A DNA stretch of 64,000 bases from Lepidonotus clava (GCA_936440205.1 OW387141.1:42851307-42915306); one strand, 5' to 3'; shown: positions 11,561-24,240, counted from the first letter of the stretch. The notes: generated by a model not told the origin, from the sequence alone. Numbers and translations are program-made.

Positions 11561-12055
11561 ACATACCCCTTCACCCCGTCTGTAGAGTCTACGCCATAAA
11601 TCATCCAGTGTCTCGTTATATTTGTGGCAAAATAATACTCCCATTTCAATATACTGCTCATATTTAACCACGTTTTAGGTGGAGATTCGGTACAGACATT
11701 ATTACACGTTCACTAGGTTATTTAGGGCGTGTAATGGACGTACGCTAGTGCATTCCATTCATGTATGTTGTGAATTTCCCGAAAGAATTAATTACCAAAA
11801 CGCTATTATTGATAAGTGGGGTCTGTTGCCATGATGATAAATGATAGAAAGTTCTTTCCACAATATTCATCCCGAATGCAGACTGCTTGTGTTGTGAACT
11901 ATGTGGCACGAAATACCATTCTCTGCTAGATACACATCCAAATGATCATGTTTGGTGTTTATATTAGTTTAAGAGTCTGTGAGATAAAACTTAAACCTAA
12001 AGTAACTTTTTAACTCTTTTATTTTGACGATGGTCTCTTCAGATGGGCCGATTAG
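11561..12055. other. No gene seen
   Basis: AT-rich DNA, nothing supported. Confidence 0.55.
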
Positions 12056-12500
12056 TGAGTATCTGATGGAGTGACATTGACAAGAGTGCTGGCAGATGGG
12101 AAAGGACAGCTGAGCAGACGACTTTCGGCCAAAAGGGCGCCAAACCGCGCTTCACAAGGGGACGGCCAATTTTCTACCGCAGGCATTCAGAGGAGGGGAG
12201 GACAAGGCCAGCGGGAAACATTAGCACTTCAGCCATAACACCTGAACGAGGGGGCTATTCACAGAGCTGCCCCAATGGCCACTAGAGGCGCTACGGGCGG
12301 TCCTACTCGTCTTCTATAAGGGTGACACTTTGGGCATGCGCCGGCGTCTGTTGTCGTCACTTCCGCGGCGCGTGCTCCGCACTGAAGCAATGATCGGCCG
12401 GTGATTGGCTGAAATTAGGGGCTGTAATTAGGCGCTCTCAAGGCTGGGGGACCGAGACTGGTCATTTAACAACTGGTGGTCACTTTGGTCAGGGAGGTGA
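12056..12500. promoter_or_regulatory. CpG island
   Basis: It has an E2F-like GGGCGCCAAA (near 12135), an ETS-like CACTTCCGC (near 12359), a CTCF-like CCACTAGAGGCGC that lacks one G of the consensus (near 12279), and two ATTGGC/ATTAGG words. It looks TATA-less and promoter-like, with no linked exon. Confidence 0.35.
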
Positions 12501-13190
12501 AAGGGGAGGTGGTGGTTGGGGACTTTGATGAGGCTGACCACACAGATTGTCAGGTGTAAATCACTGACAGCTCACCTGTTACATAGGTGTGGACAACTCT
12601 TTTATGTTTTACCTTTACATAATGGTCGATTCTCCCCAGCAGTCATATTGCAGCTAGTGTATTCTCAGGACCCATCTAGCGGTGGGGATTTTTTTTTACC
12701 CCGTCTGCTTAACAAAGATTACTTGATATACTTTTGTGGTTTTGTGCAGAAAAAGGTACAGGCTGTATACCGAAATTGCACAGAGCTATTGCAGTATTGG
12801 GGATGGACAAAAGTAATTTTTCTAGGTGTACTATTATTTATCAAAGGTAAATGTTCTGAAAGATTATGATGTCAATCGGTAAACTATATACGATTTACAT
12901 TTTCCTATCGCAATATTTTGTGTACAACTACTACAAGTAGTTCAATGGTGTACAATGATGTTTTCAAAGCTTTCTGTCATGATAATGTTTATAAAGGCAG
13001 GTGTCAACCAGTATATGTACAGGAATGCTAGGTTACAGCGTACAATAGCCGTCATAGTCCATAACAATTCTGGCCTTTTCTATGTATACCTTATGCAAAT
13101 TTACAAAAAAAGGTTTCTCAAACCTATCCAGACTTATGTACACCATAAAGAAATGGTGCACATAAAGCTCGTGCGGGTCTATTCTATGAC
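12501..13190. other. No gene seen
   Basis: AT-rich DNA. The frame from 12516 (117 codons) has no recognisable domain and normal chance composition. Confidence 0.5.
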
Positions 13191-13480
13191 GTGTCATACG
13201 TCAACGTCCTAACGACCATCCGACCTGACCACGCGTGAATCTCGGCTAATCACGTGCTCCCCGGCGAGACTCACGTGATCCGCTGAAAGCCGGGACTCAG
13301 GGCGGGATCCTCCGAAATGGTCGGGTGTCACTTCTGGGGGCCTAACCGTTAACCACAGGTTGTATTATCTCAGGACTGGGATGGGCGGCTGTACGGGCAT
13401 GTAGGGGAGAATGGTGTCTTCGTAACGGTGTAGGGGAGAAGGGTGTTGTCGTAACGGCCGTGTCTGCTATGGCCGTGTCT
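13191..13480. promoter_or_regulatory. CpG-rich block with E-boxes and short tandem duplications
   Basis: Two E-boxes CACGTG (near 13253 and 13273) and an ACGTCA word are present. The words GTAGGGGAGAA and CGTAACGG repeat twice between 13400 and 13460. No gene. Confidence 0.35.
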
Positions 13481-13863
13481 ATAATGGACGTCATATGGCG
13501 AGATTACACGTCAGGTCGTAGGCCTTACTTGATTATGTCTTCCCATTGTTTTGTGGGGCGTTGTAGCAGTGAGAAGGCTTGGGTTAACGTGTGGGATGGA
13601 TGGAATAACGTGCATCTATTCTGACTGGAGGTGGATCCGGAATAAGGCAGGGGATGCCACACCGTGGTCCTCCATTGATTACATACGGATATCAGTGCCG
13701 TACCCAGGGGGTGGGGGAACTGGGGGTGTCTGGGGCACAACCCTCTCAGATTAGAAAATTTGTGGTCAATGAACATAAAACACAGAAAATTAGGTAAACA
13801 TTTTCAATTAGAACTCTCTCAGATTTTATTGGAACCCCTTTTGAATTAGGCCTACTTAGGATT

Positions 13864-13879
13864 CCCCCCCCCCCCCCCC
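13864..13879. repeat. Poly-C run (16)
   Basis: Sixteen C in a row. The 13481-14150 stretch around it holds no supported gene. Confidence 0.9.
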
Positions 13880-14149
13880 ACCAGTTTAAAACCTACATAG
13901 AACACTACCAGAAACTGAGATGTACCTAGAAACCTTCAGTTTTAACGGACTCCTCGAATTTTAGGGCTGGGTACGGCCCTGCATGGTTAGGCCTAGGCCT
14001 ATCACCTGATTTTCACACAATCCCTGACCCCCCTGGGCAAAAAGTATGCGTTTGATTTATAGAGGAAATATACAGGAAATATTTTTCAGATTTGTTTTAC
14101 TATCATGGAGTAGCAATAACTGGGCTACAAGTGTACAGAGTGGATGGGT

Positions 14150-14780
14150 GGCCATAGACTCCACGGCGGATATATGCTTAATTTAACCCATTCTTACCGC
14201 CCCAACCGGAGCAAAAATGCCTCTCACACACCTTATATAATACACGGGCATTTACCGACATGGCCCGGGCTGGTACCTATTGTGGGCGATATTGAGGGAC
14301 TTACCCGCCTCAACGGGCGTACTGTTTCCGGGAAACAGCAGACACGTGACCAGCCCGGGCCAATAAGAACGGCGTCTTGCGTTACCATGGCTACTTGTAA
14401 TCACGCCAAAGGACGAGGACAATCGGGATTCTCCGCTTGTCGGCTTGAAAAATTGGAATTTTAACGAGCAAGTAGCCACGGGAGGACCTCATGTAGAAAA
14501 TTGCCCGGCACTCCCGTCCGGGCGCCGGCTTTGGCGACGGAGACCATCCATGAAATTTCCAATTGCAGAGAACGCAGGCAATCAGGGTGACTATATCAAA
14601 CAGGGCGACCTTTTGTTTCCGAACGCAACCAGCCGGAAGTGCACACTCTCCTGCGGCGTGACGTCGGCGGGCCTGACGTCGTTGTGACGTCACGCCTGAC
14701 GTAGCGGCACGTGACGGACATATGGCCCTGCGGCCAGGGTTGGGGGACGCCCCATTAGTGGGCGAAAATGGAGGACTTCA
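14150..14780. promoter_or_regulatory. CpG island with CCAAT, X-box-like, E-box and a CRE cluster
   Basis: In order: CACGTGACC (14343-14351), CCAAT (about 14360), X-box-like GTTACCATGGCTAC (14381-14394), an ETS-like CCGGAAGT (near 14632), then four CRE-type words in 46 bases: TGACGTC (14659), TGACGTC (14674), perfect TGACGTCA (14685-14692), TGACGTAG (14697), and a second CACGTGAC (14708-14715). A Kozak-like AAAATGG follows near 14767, with a possible weak donor 18 bases later. Confidence 0.45.
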
Positions 14781-17039
14781 TTAAAGTGTGAGCAACACTG
14801 CATCAATTCTATGTAATGAGATCATGCCGTTGGAGGGATTTGAAAAGAAGATTCCGAAGTGGAAAAAGATACAAGACGAAATGAATGTGAAGAATACATT
14901 GACAACAGAGCCTGGGACATGTATTTAAATGAGAACTAACAAAGAAACTTGTAGGGAAATGTAATTCAATGACTTGCAATTGATCACAGATGCTTGCTTT
15001 TTTCAGTAGCAGAGGAAAAAGTCCTTTAATTGACGCTATTTGATTGATTAATTGTCTCCCGGATAATGTGTAATCTGGAAAATTACAGTTATTGGGATTT
15101 AGATACAAGCAAAAATAATTATTGGATAATTCAACTGTTTAATAGGATTAGTTTGGTGTTCTTGTTCCTGTTACAGAAACATAAAAGAATATACCATGTA
15201 GGCCTATAGTAAGTTATCTCGCATATAGCCCAATTCTTTCCGTGAATGGTTACTTGGTGCCCTATCATCATGACTGTTGTTGTTTTCTCTGTTTACTATG
15301 AAAGCCATTATCTAAAACATGCATACATATTCAATTTTAGGACTTCCGACGATGTTCTATAATTTTCGAAACATTTAAGATGAAAAACCGCCTAAAAACC
15401 GCAGTGGATAACTTCAGTGAACCCCTGTGAAATGATCTGTGACATGACACATAGGGTAAGGCCTCATGGAATTAGCCAATCAGGGAGGGCGAGATTGGAC
15501 CAGGGCAGATCTGGATCCAGTTGGCCGGATGATGCAACCCGTGTTGGAGCAACGGTAAACCCCGCAGCCCACGGACGCCGACCCACGAGTCAACGGAACT
15601 AATCCAACGGAAAGTTGCATCCAACGATGAAATTGATCAGCTTCCTAGATTAAACGAATAAACTGTCTGCAAACGCAATTCAATAAACAGGCAAATGACG
15701 GCCATATCCATGTCCTCGGCAGTTTTAGTGGTTTCAAACGACCTCAGAAATGTAGCCGTTTGGTATTCCTTTTTGATGTAGCGAGAAAAACTCTCAAGAA
15801 CTCCTCATACTACTTGATATTTATTTGTGTGCGACATGTGATTAAATAGGAAAAACAATTGGAAAAAGCCAAAATAAGAGCACGATGCTATCACTCACTT
15901 TAAAGTTATTGGGAGCTGTCTTGAATAGGAACTAGTAAAGCGAGACAAACCCAATGATGTTCTTAAAAGCATTGTCGAACTCAAAACTATAAAAAATAAT
16001 ATTTCATGAGGTATATGGCAGAATATAAAACTAGATTTGTCTGGACAACCAAAGTAAAGTATTTATTTCAAACAAATGTAAATACAGGAATCTTACAGAA
16101 TGTCAATGTTGTTTACATAAGTTAGCATGGCTAATATTTCACAATTAGCTTGATTGGAACTCTTTGAATTTAAATATTTTGTTGTGTAATTCACCAATGT
16201 TTGTTACATTTTAACACTACATTGCTTTTAGCTTCCACTCAATAATCAATAAGTACATGGCATTGTGGTTAAATTCCCATGGTCATTGATTCAAAAAGTT
16301 AGAACATGTACTCATGGTTTAGTAGATAAGAAATACAATCCTATACTGATTCAAAATATATGATGATTCCAATTACAAAGAGAGTGCTTTTGGACATAAG
16401 AAGTCACTCTGCCTATTACGTCGGAGGTAAAAGTTTGTTTATAGCAACGCATTTCTAATCTAGAAATGTCTTGAAGGGAGAGAAACGCAATACGTATTTC
16501 ATAAGTGACAAACCTTTGGAAATTAAAAAAAGACCTAAAGTACAGCCGTTAAGAAAAATAAGTTGTCCTGGAAAAGATTAAGAACCAAAAAGGAATTACT
16601 TTTCATGTTATATTAATGCTATTAATGTGTGGTATTGACCAAATATTTAGTTCGATATTATGGGGTTCTCAAGCTTCGGTGTTTGAAAAATGTGGCATAC
16701 AAAATGTTGGTGAGGCAAAAGCTACGTCAGTGATTTAGAGCTTCTATAGATTATAAGGCAAGTTAAAGGCAGAAGGTCTCAGAGATTACAATATGACTCC
16801 TGACATCATCTCATCTAGTACATATAACCGTCAAATTTACACCACGTAACCTTCAAAGCTTCAACTCTCAAACAACAACAGGATTAAAGCCCCAACACCC
16901 ACATCACAACACCAAGCTTGAACAAGCCCACACAACGTCCCTTCGGCTAGACAACACCACTCAAAGGCTTCACAGACAGGGACACTGTTATTCCAGGCTC
17001 GGTTTTCTGTAAGAGGCCGTTGCCCGTATTGTTTACGCT
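14781..17039. other. AT-rich stretch, no gene
   Basis: Over 2 kb of AT-rich DNA with only chance frames. A slightly GC-richer part near 15440-15600 has no recognised signal. Confidence 0.55.
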
Positions 17040-17290
17040 AGGTGTGATATGGTACTAGAAGGCCATCAGGGAATATAGATCGCGACCAGTGAGGCAACCA
17101 GAAAAACATCCCGACAACAACGACGTCGACGACAAGGACGACGTCGGTAAAACCCATCGGGTGATGAGACGATGAAACGCGCATGCGCAGGTGAGATGAA
17201 AGCGCCCCCACGCGGCGTCCTTGGTGGTGATGAATCAATTACTTTGTGTGGTACTTTGATCATCGGAGGACGCTTTGATCCCATACCGCC
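17040..17290. promoter_or_regulatory. Small CpG-rich block with an NRF1 palindrome
   Basis: GCGCATGCGC lies near 17180-17189 and several ACGTCG words near 17125. It may be a TATA-less promoter. Confidence 0.35.
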
Positions 17291-17444
17291 CCTGTCTGCA
17301 CCGCTCTCTAATTTAAACCTTTCCCATACCCCATACCATCTTTACGTATAAACATATCCAATGCATGATCACACAAGATTTAAACTACTACATGTCCCAT
17401 GTCAAACTTTCGAGTTTCCTTCATCATAGATATGTTCTAGTAAA

Positions 17445-17484
17445 ATTGCCATTTCTCATATAGGCCTATATAAGAAATGGCAAT
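17445..17484. repeat. 40-bp near-perfect palindrome centred on TAGGCCTA
   Basis: The arms ATTGCCATTTCT and AGAAATGGCAAT pair; the inner 16 bases are also palindromic apart from one base pair. The centre is TAGGCCTA. Confidence 0.95.
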
Positions 17485-18490
17485 ATGAAAAATTCTCAAT
17501 ATAACTGTATTGGGTTCTCCCCCAGATGTCCTTATGTCCATAACCAAGCAGCGCCATATGGTAGAGTGTAAGTCCCTGAAGACAGGCGTGGACGTAAGCG
17601 GCCCTTTTGACTACGTCACCAACGGTCGAGGCTGATTTGAGAGGGGTGTGCAGAGAATTGATCAGTTATAACACATAATGAGGCGCCTACCCACCATGAA
17701 CATACACTGTTACCTCTAACGAGAACACATTTACCTGCTCGCTCACCCGAAGATGGGGTTGCGTCACCCTGAAAATTGTCGCAATTTAGAGACCAGAGTT
17801 TAAAGTAAAATGGCGGCAGTAGGGGGATTATGTCATCTGGTATTGTATGTAAGAGGGGGTCAAAAGGTGACGGAAATTGTTTCATACAGGGTGGATGACA
17901 TCCTCTAAAATATGAACCCAGTCAAATAAAAATAAGTTATATTTTATTTTTATCTGAATGGGGTTTCTGTGTATGTATGTAAAAGAGTTAGGAAAAAATG
18001 ATATTACGGTGTTTCAGATGTATGGTTGTTCACTAGGGAAATACAGTAACTGCCCTTTTAGCAATGTAATGGGTTAATATAGTAACAATATAGTACGTGA
18101 AGTATTGTTACATAGCACGTCTCTGAGCATGACCAAACAATGCGTACACTTCACAAAGCACGTGAACGTGAATCTGACTGAGAGGCAAATCTATTGTGAG
18201 AAAATTTCAATGGGTAATATATGTAATACGTTTGTATTGCGAAGTTTCTCTGAAGTTTGCCGAACTCATATTTGAAGATACAATGGTTGAAAATACCGCC
18301 CCCATGTATATGAGATTACATACTATGAATTGTTTTCTATAAATTTTGTACTCACTTGTAGGGCTTTGGGTATTTCAAACCCTTCAGCACTGAGCTGTCT
18401 GTTGTGCTTGGTTTAGCCCGATAAGTCCCAATATTTGTATTTGTCAGACCAATATCTGCGGAGATGGAATTGCCCAGAAGAATGTGAAAG
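17485..18490. other. No gene seen
   Basis: AT-rich DNA before the tRNA gene. Nothing supported. Confidence 0.5.
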
Positions 18491-18496
18491 AAAAAA
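18491..18496 (-). terminator. Pol III terminator of tRNA-Lys
   Basis: A run of six T on the minus strand, seven bases past the 3' end of the tRNA. This is the normal RNA polymerase III stop signal and supports an active gene. Confidence 0.85.
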
Positions 18497-18502
18497 GCAT
18501 CG

Positions 18503-18575
18503 CGCCCAATGTGGGGCTCGAACCCACGACCCTGGGATTAAGAGTCCCATGCTCTACCGACTGAGCTAACCGGGC
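18503..18575 (-). tRNA. tRNA-Lys (anticodon CTT)
   Basis: A 73-base cloverleaf on the minus strand. The acceptor stem GCCCGGT pairs with ATTGGGC (two G-U pairs); discriminator G73. The D-arm contains box A (TTAGCTCAGTCGG). The anticodon loop CTCTTAA gives anticodon CTT, closed by GGGA.C / G.TCCC-type pairs. The T-arm contains box B (GGTTCGAGCCC). There is no intron and CCA is not encoded. It is nearly identical to the vertebrate tRNA-Lys(CTT) I remember; one visible difference, U7-A66 in place of C7-G66, keeps the pair. It lies alone in AT-rich DNA. Confidence 0.97.
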
Positions 18576-19319
18576 TGGCGAGGACTGATGCAATATGTAT
18601 TTTTCCGATGTGTTCACATTATAAATATGTATTGTTGTCATATTATAAGAATGAACAGAGGCAAATATAACTATTCTTTACGATACAAATGAACGAAGGG
18701 TTGTAAAAGAATAAAGAGGTTGTGGATACGCAAGAAGAAATTAATAAGGAATTAATAAATGAAATGTCAACTTGTAGATAACAATCTAATGTTCTTAGGT
18801 AAAGTATACCTTGTATAACTAGAGAATATGTGAAATACATAGACGATCACATTTACATGTACACTACCCCACCCTACCGCCTTCCTCCTTGACCTGAAGT
18901 TACTAGAAACACAACCTTCTCATATGAACGCCATGTGCATCCCACTTGTGAGACCTTCGACGTCCTACGGCTGAATACACTGCCACAATAAAATATTTCG
19001 TCATTTTAAAGGTAAAAACGTGACGTCGTAGAACGATATTGTAATATAGAAGAAAATGCAGTGCCTGTCTGAAAGTTTTAAAGAAGTACTAATCGTAAAT
19101 CCCGTTCATGATTTTTTATTTGTCTATGTATCACTCTATAAACTCACCAGTGAAATTGAGTAACGTACAAGTGCGGATCCGACAGTTTGCCCTAGTTTTG
19201 TCTAGAGTCTAGGCTCTAAAAATACATGTAGTAAAGCACGAACAAACGTCAACTTCTGGGGAGCTTGAAATCCCAGAAATTCGGGAGAGCTATACGTATT
19301 GGACATATACACAGTCGGC
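18576..19319. other. No gene seen
   Basis: AT-rich flank upstream of the tRNA (minus strand). No TATA-like pol III element was defined. Confidence 0.5.
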
Positions 19320-19870
19320 GTAAGCTAACCGTGTCTTTTGCCAAGGCTGTTAGCCCAGGAAAGGTCGGGGGAGTGGGGACGTAGCTAGGGGCCTGTAGAG
19401 AGGGGATAGACGTGGATTAACCCGGGAAACAAACGTCGGGCCGGCCGGGCCAGGCCGGGCGAATAAAATATTCAACCTTGAAATTAATCAGGGTCGTTAT
19501 TCATGGTGTGGTGCGCGCGCCGGCCGTTAGGGCCCGCCACCGTCGGCGCGGGCCCAGATCGGGGCGGCGGGTGGCGCGTTATCTACGCGCGGCAAAATAA
19601 AGTCTACTGACTGTCACAAGGCATTAGGCCCTGCCGCGCCCTGCCGCGCGCCGCCCCGCGTTGCCCCGCGCCGCCCGTCTTAAGCCTTGGCTGGGCCGCC
19701 CGATACTGTCAGATAGCGCCGCGCCCTGCATCAAATTGTAAATGGATTGGTTCATTATCGGCGATTGATAGGCGGCTTTATGGGGAGACCTCGGTGGTTG
19801 TAGGCCCTCAGCCCACCGCTTTGACGGCCGGCCGCGGGGTCCGGCCCTTACTGGGACGTCGGCTATGCCT
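19320..19870. promoter_or_regulatory. CpG island
   Basis: Very CpG-rich at 19435-19690, with AT-rich homeodomain-like islands inside it (near 19462-19505, words AATAAAATATTC and GAAATTAATC). The mixture of GC-rich DNA and conserved-looking AT cores is typical of developmental enhancers; this is inference. Confidence 0.35.
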
Positions 19871-21180
19871 GGTTTACACACTATGACACACTATTCTTAC
19901 TACGATCATTATGATGTTATCAGAAAAAGAAGTGGGCTGAATTTGAGAAATAATTGTTGTAACGCTTCATAAGAACATATATTCTTGGAAATATTGTCGG
20001 GGCTATCATATGGCTGTCGGCGCACTTAGGAAAATCGTCGGGACCTTACGTGAAGGTTATCTTGGCGATTTTGGCCGTATAATACATTTTGTGTGTACCC
20101 TCCTTTTGCGGTGGTACCGGTCGGTGTGTAGAGGGGGTGGGGATAGTGAACGGTAGGTCTAGTAAGATCCGTCTTTCTCCAGATTAAGGCAGGATGAGAG
20201 GCAGGCTAAATGGAGATTAGCGATGGGTTTACGGCGATTTATAGGTAGCATGGTGGCGTTCTATATGAGCATGCCAGGGACCTTTCTGGGTTACCGGGTA
20301 CAAACTTTAATTCTGGTTATCATTTTACCCGCACAAACCATGTAAGAGTATATCAAGGATAGATTTACTATTAGTTTTAAGTCAATTTAGACTAACAAAA
20401 ACAAATCCAAGAGATCTTATGAATGGGTGTATCTTGCTACATTAATAGTCTTGTAGCTAAAACAGACTGACAGGTGATAACACATAGTCAGAGTAGCTGA
20501 TTAGGAGATAGATAACAAGGTAACTATAGTGGGAGGGGAGATAAGAGAATAGAAAGAGGAGAAGGAAGCAGGGAGAGAGGAGAGAAAGGTGTGTGACTTT
20601 GTGTGCGGATCTGGGAAAAATACATCTGTGATCCTGGACAATCTGCCATGGGGTTGTATTAATTCCTTTTTCTCTAAGGGACGAGATAACCATCCTGCAG
20701 GAACCATCAAAAGAGAAAGTCATTGACGAGTGACCTTCAAGCAGTTCACGATAGTCAGCTAACCTGGACAGTACAATGACTCCCTTATCATCTTTCTTTC
20801 CCCCCAAATTCTCATATCTTTAATGAGATGGGACTCTTTCAGTAATCCAAAGTGTTCATACATTTAATCATTAACACACTCATCTGTCATATTTGAATCT
20901 AGATACATGAATACTGCTACACATGAACCGAGGAATTACCTATATGTACTAGCTTGATTGGTGTCGCTCATCCTTATCAATATTTTCTATTTGTCTTGGA
21001 ACATATTGAGGAAACGTAAAAGTCTACGTAAAAGTGTACATAGTCTTTTGTTACTTGAAATTCAGAGTGATATATGTAGAGCTTGTTGTTTATAGATTAT
21101 TTTGCACCTTTCTCCCACTGAAAATAAATAAGCTAACTTCACGCTTCCCAACCCTGGAGAAAACCCCAAACTGCAGGGTG
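19871..21180. other. No gene seen
   Basis: Mixed to AT-rich. A purine-rich stretch near 20520-20590. No supported gene. Confidence 0.5.
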
Positions 21181-21480
21181 CAGATTATACATATAGGCCC
21201 CTACTGACCCCTCCGTACATCACTTCCGGCCGGCAGCTCGTTGCCCCAACCTCCGCCAGGTGGCATGCAATTTGTCCGGCCCCGCGGGCAGGCTGGAGGA
21301 GAGGGGGGAGGGCCCGACGACGCGACGTCGCCCTAAGACGGGGGATCGGCGCCTCAAGTCGCCGTGAAATTGTGAGAGCGCCACGCAGCGGGCAAGCGGA
21401 AAATCAGGCCCTGACCAGGGGGCGCCCCCGTCGGACCTGCCCCCTCCTCCTCCCCCAGCGCTCTCCCCTCTTTCCTCCTG
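21181..21480. promoter_or_regulatory. GC-rich island
   Basis: CpG-rich, with an ETS-like ACTTCCGGC (near 21222). No exon recognised. Confidence 0.35.
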
Positions 21481-21547
21481 TTATTTTGTGTGTACGCCTG
21501 CTCCTGTTTTGTTCAATTTTTCCATTCCAGGGAGAATTATTTCGCAC

Positions 21548-21549
<2 letters not shown>

Positions 21550-21607
<58 letters not shown>
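21550..21607. repeat. (TG)29 microsatellite
   Basis: 58 bases of uninterrupted TG, likely polymorphic. It produces artificial Cys-Val frames. Confidence 0.98.
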
Positions 21608-21609
<2 letters not shown>

Positions 21610-21944
21610 GGACATGGTCAAGAATTGTCTTTTTTTGAGAGAATGATGAGGTTAATATTGTTATACTTGTGAAGAGAGAAACGTTCATTCCAAGTTAAGT
21701 GGAGAATGGTGGCAATTGGAATTGTAACATACATGTTACTGAGACTGAGCACATGTATTTGATTTTCATATCATATCAAATTCTAGATTTCATCAAATCA
21801 TAATATTATTTTGACGGCGGCTTTACAAACTTGTATCGGTTATAATCATTAAAGTTCCGGTCCATCTGATTGGTGGAATTGAGACCCTCAAAGCCCCTAT
21901 AGCTGTAACCCGGAAGTCCTTCATTCTCTCCTTCCCAGAGTTCC

Positions 21945-22010
21945 CGTTCTTCAGGTGACCTCTGCCGACCTGACCAGTCATACCTGACCTTTAACCTTTG
22001 ACCTTTGCTG
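21945..22010. promoter_or_regulatory. Nuclear-receptor site cluster (triple DR1)
   Basis: TGACCT, TAACCT and TGACCT at 21985, 21992 and 21999 form three half-sites each spaced by one base, preceded by AGGTGACCT and ACCTGACC words. DR1 is the classical HNF4/RXR/COUP-TF arrangement. Confidence 0.5.
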
Positions 22011-23069
22011 GACGCCGAGGCCGTTTTCCTATGGCCTCACGCTCAGCTTCCCCCTGAAAGCCCCTCGACCTTTTTATGGTTCTGCTTCCGGGTCAAATAA
22101 CAGTGAAGTAAGCCTGGACATAGATACATCCTTTTAGCTCTAGAAACCACGTTTCTCTGTCTCCTATTTAGTGCCTCTGGAAACCTCATCCTTCTCCTTT
22201 GAACTTCTTTTTCGATTCCCATATTCAGAATTCATGTTGGAATGGGACGGAAAAACAATTCCATCTATGTATGTAACTCCGGTTTGAGTGAAGTTAAAAT
22301 CAAAGAAATGTCTTGGTTATTTAGTGGGGCATACATAGCGGGGGTAATCAATTTTATACTTTGTTAAATAAATAAGCTGTTAGAAGCCTATTTGGTATGG
22401 TACAGAGTTCTTTTTGGAAAAAGAATGGTGCAGTGATGTAGAAAGAGGAGTCTGTAGGAAGTCTCTTGTCACAGAAGCAATTATCGTCTGCTCTTGTCAA
22501 AAAGGGCGGGAAGCAGTCGGCAATGCGAGGGCTCGAGTATATGCATGGCAAAGACCGAATCAGTCTTCAAAAAAAGATTTTTTTCAGAGGAACAAATTTG
22601 GCATCAATTCATGTAGAAGTCAAAGGTTATGTATATTATATGTCTGGTTGATTGTTAATTTACATTGGGCGAGGTGCTACAAGTTTTGTAACGTCTCAAT
22701 AAATGCGATGTTTTAATGTCAAGTCAGTATTGAAGTCCCTCACTTTATCAAGTACATCATTCTACCTTATATGTATCTTAGACCCTCCTTGGACCTGACA
22801 TATGCAGGGACGCATCCTTATATTTTCAAGACTACCCCCCCGACACACACACACTCATTTTACACACAAATGCCCCTTTAAGATGTGGTATGCCCTATAA
22901 TAGCAATAACCTACACGGAGTGTTTGTTTTACAATATTTTGCAAATCTAAGTACAATCTTCGTTCACTTTGGTCGAAACACAAACTCGCACCGGAGATCT
23001 CGCAGCAGCACGAGAACACTTCCACTGAAACCTCCAACTCTCCAAACCAACCCACCACCACCATCCTCA
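22011..23069. other. No gene seen
   Basis: AT-rich DNA. A short CA run near 22842. Frames from 22414 overlap each other and have no known domain. Confidence 0.5.
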
Positions 23070-23350
23070 TAGCCCCGAGAACTATTTTTCCCTCTCTGTC
23101 TCCATCTTCTTCTTGTCCCGGGCGGAGATTTTCCGCGCCTTAGTGCCCCCGCCTCTGTTCGCCAGCTCTTAGAGAGAATCAATTTCTCGGTCTCCTTCCC
23201 CGCGCGAGCCGCGCGACTCACAGCCAGTTTTCTGCTACGCTGACCACCGCCGGCGCGCGATTGATCGCAGACGGACGAGCTTTTATGTCACCCTCGACAA
23301 TGCTTCTCGGTTTAATTGGGATTTGATGAAAAGAAACCGGCTCGGCGGTC
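23070..23350. promoter_or_regulatory. GC/CpG-rich island
   Basis: It carries an E2F-like TTTTCCGCGCC (near 23130). CpG-dense at 23115-23275. No exon recognised. Confidence 0.35.
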
Positions 23351-24240
23351 AGCCAGGCGTGTCCTACCAGCGGCAGGTTGTTAGTTTGGGCCCCTTTGTT
23401 CTGGTTACAGGAGGAGGGGTATGGTGAGGGTCTGGTAGGGAGATGCTTCTGGAGGAAGACTGTATCCAGGACCTCCATAGTTAACAATGCCTCATACAAA
23501 CCGAAGCTATTGTTCTTTGTATTGTGTGTGGCTGAGGTTGTGTATTGTTCACAGCAGGGGTTGTGTTTCCTGTTGTTTCCGAGTGGGGAATGCCAGGATT
23601 GCAATTTGCACGAGGGGAAGGTGTCTTGAAGGTCCCGACAGAACCTGATTGGTAATTAGGGATAGCATAGACTGGGCCTGCCCAGCCAGCTGTGATTGGG
23701 GGATTCATGTTGCAATGCCTCCTTTTTGTGCTGGTTGATTAATTGTCAATGAAATTATGCCAGTGAAACATAAAAACTACTGCAGGGAGCTTAGAATGAT
23801 ATACAATTGCCCTTATTTTCCATTTAAAAGTAACGTTAAGAAGCTAAGTCCAGAATAAGTATACTGACCAGTGTCAGACTTATCAGTGAGTGAAAAGAAT
23901 TTGTCCAAACAAAAAAAACCAAGCTGATAGGATGAAACACTTTGTGCACACCTTGATCTTCCAAAATGTTTCAACGAATTCAAATAAATCAATTCCATAA
24001 CTGTGAAGATTGCACGTAACATTTGAGTCAAACAGAACCCGGCCGACTACAAAGTACACTAATGCCCGAAATACCATCTTGCACAACAGCCCTTGCACAT
24101 CACTAAGATTATCAAGGCAAAGTGAGCGAAACAAAAAGAAAGAGAATCTTTGATCCCCCACACCCTTAATGGCTGACCCATGGGACTGGACCATTAGCAT
24201 TATTGGTCTTCTCTCCTATCTGAGTTCACTTATCTTCAAA
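23351..24240. other. No gene seen
   Basis: Moderate GC to 23700, then AT-rich. No supported feature. Confidence 0.5.

Noticed and set aside
12272-12291. CTCF-like word CCACTAGAGGCGC
   Set aside because: One G of the essential GGGGGC/GGGGC core is missing.
14767-14795. Kozak-like ATG with a possible donor after six codons
   Set aside because: Too short, and the donor (GTGTGA) is weak; kept only as a note on the island.
21372-21688. Cys-Val / Thr-His rich frames
   Set aside because: Translation of the (TG)n microsatellite.
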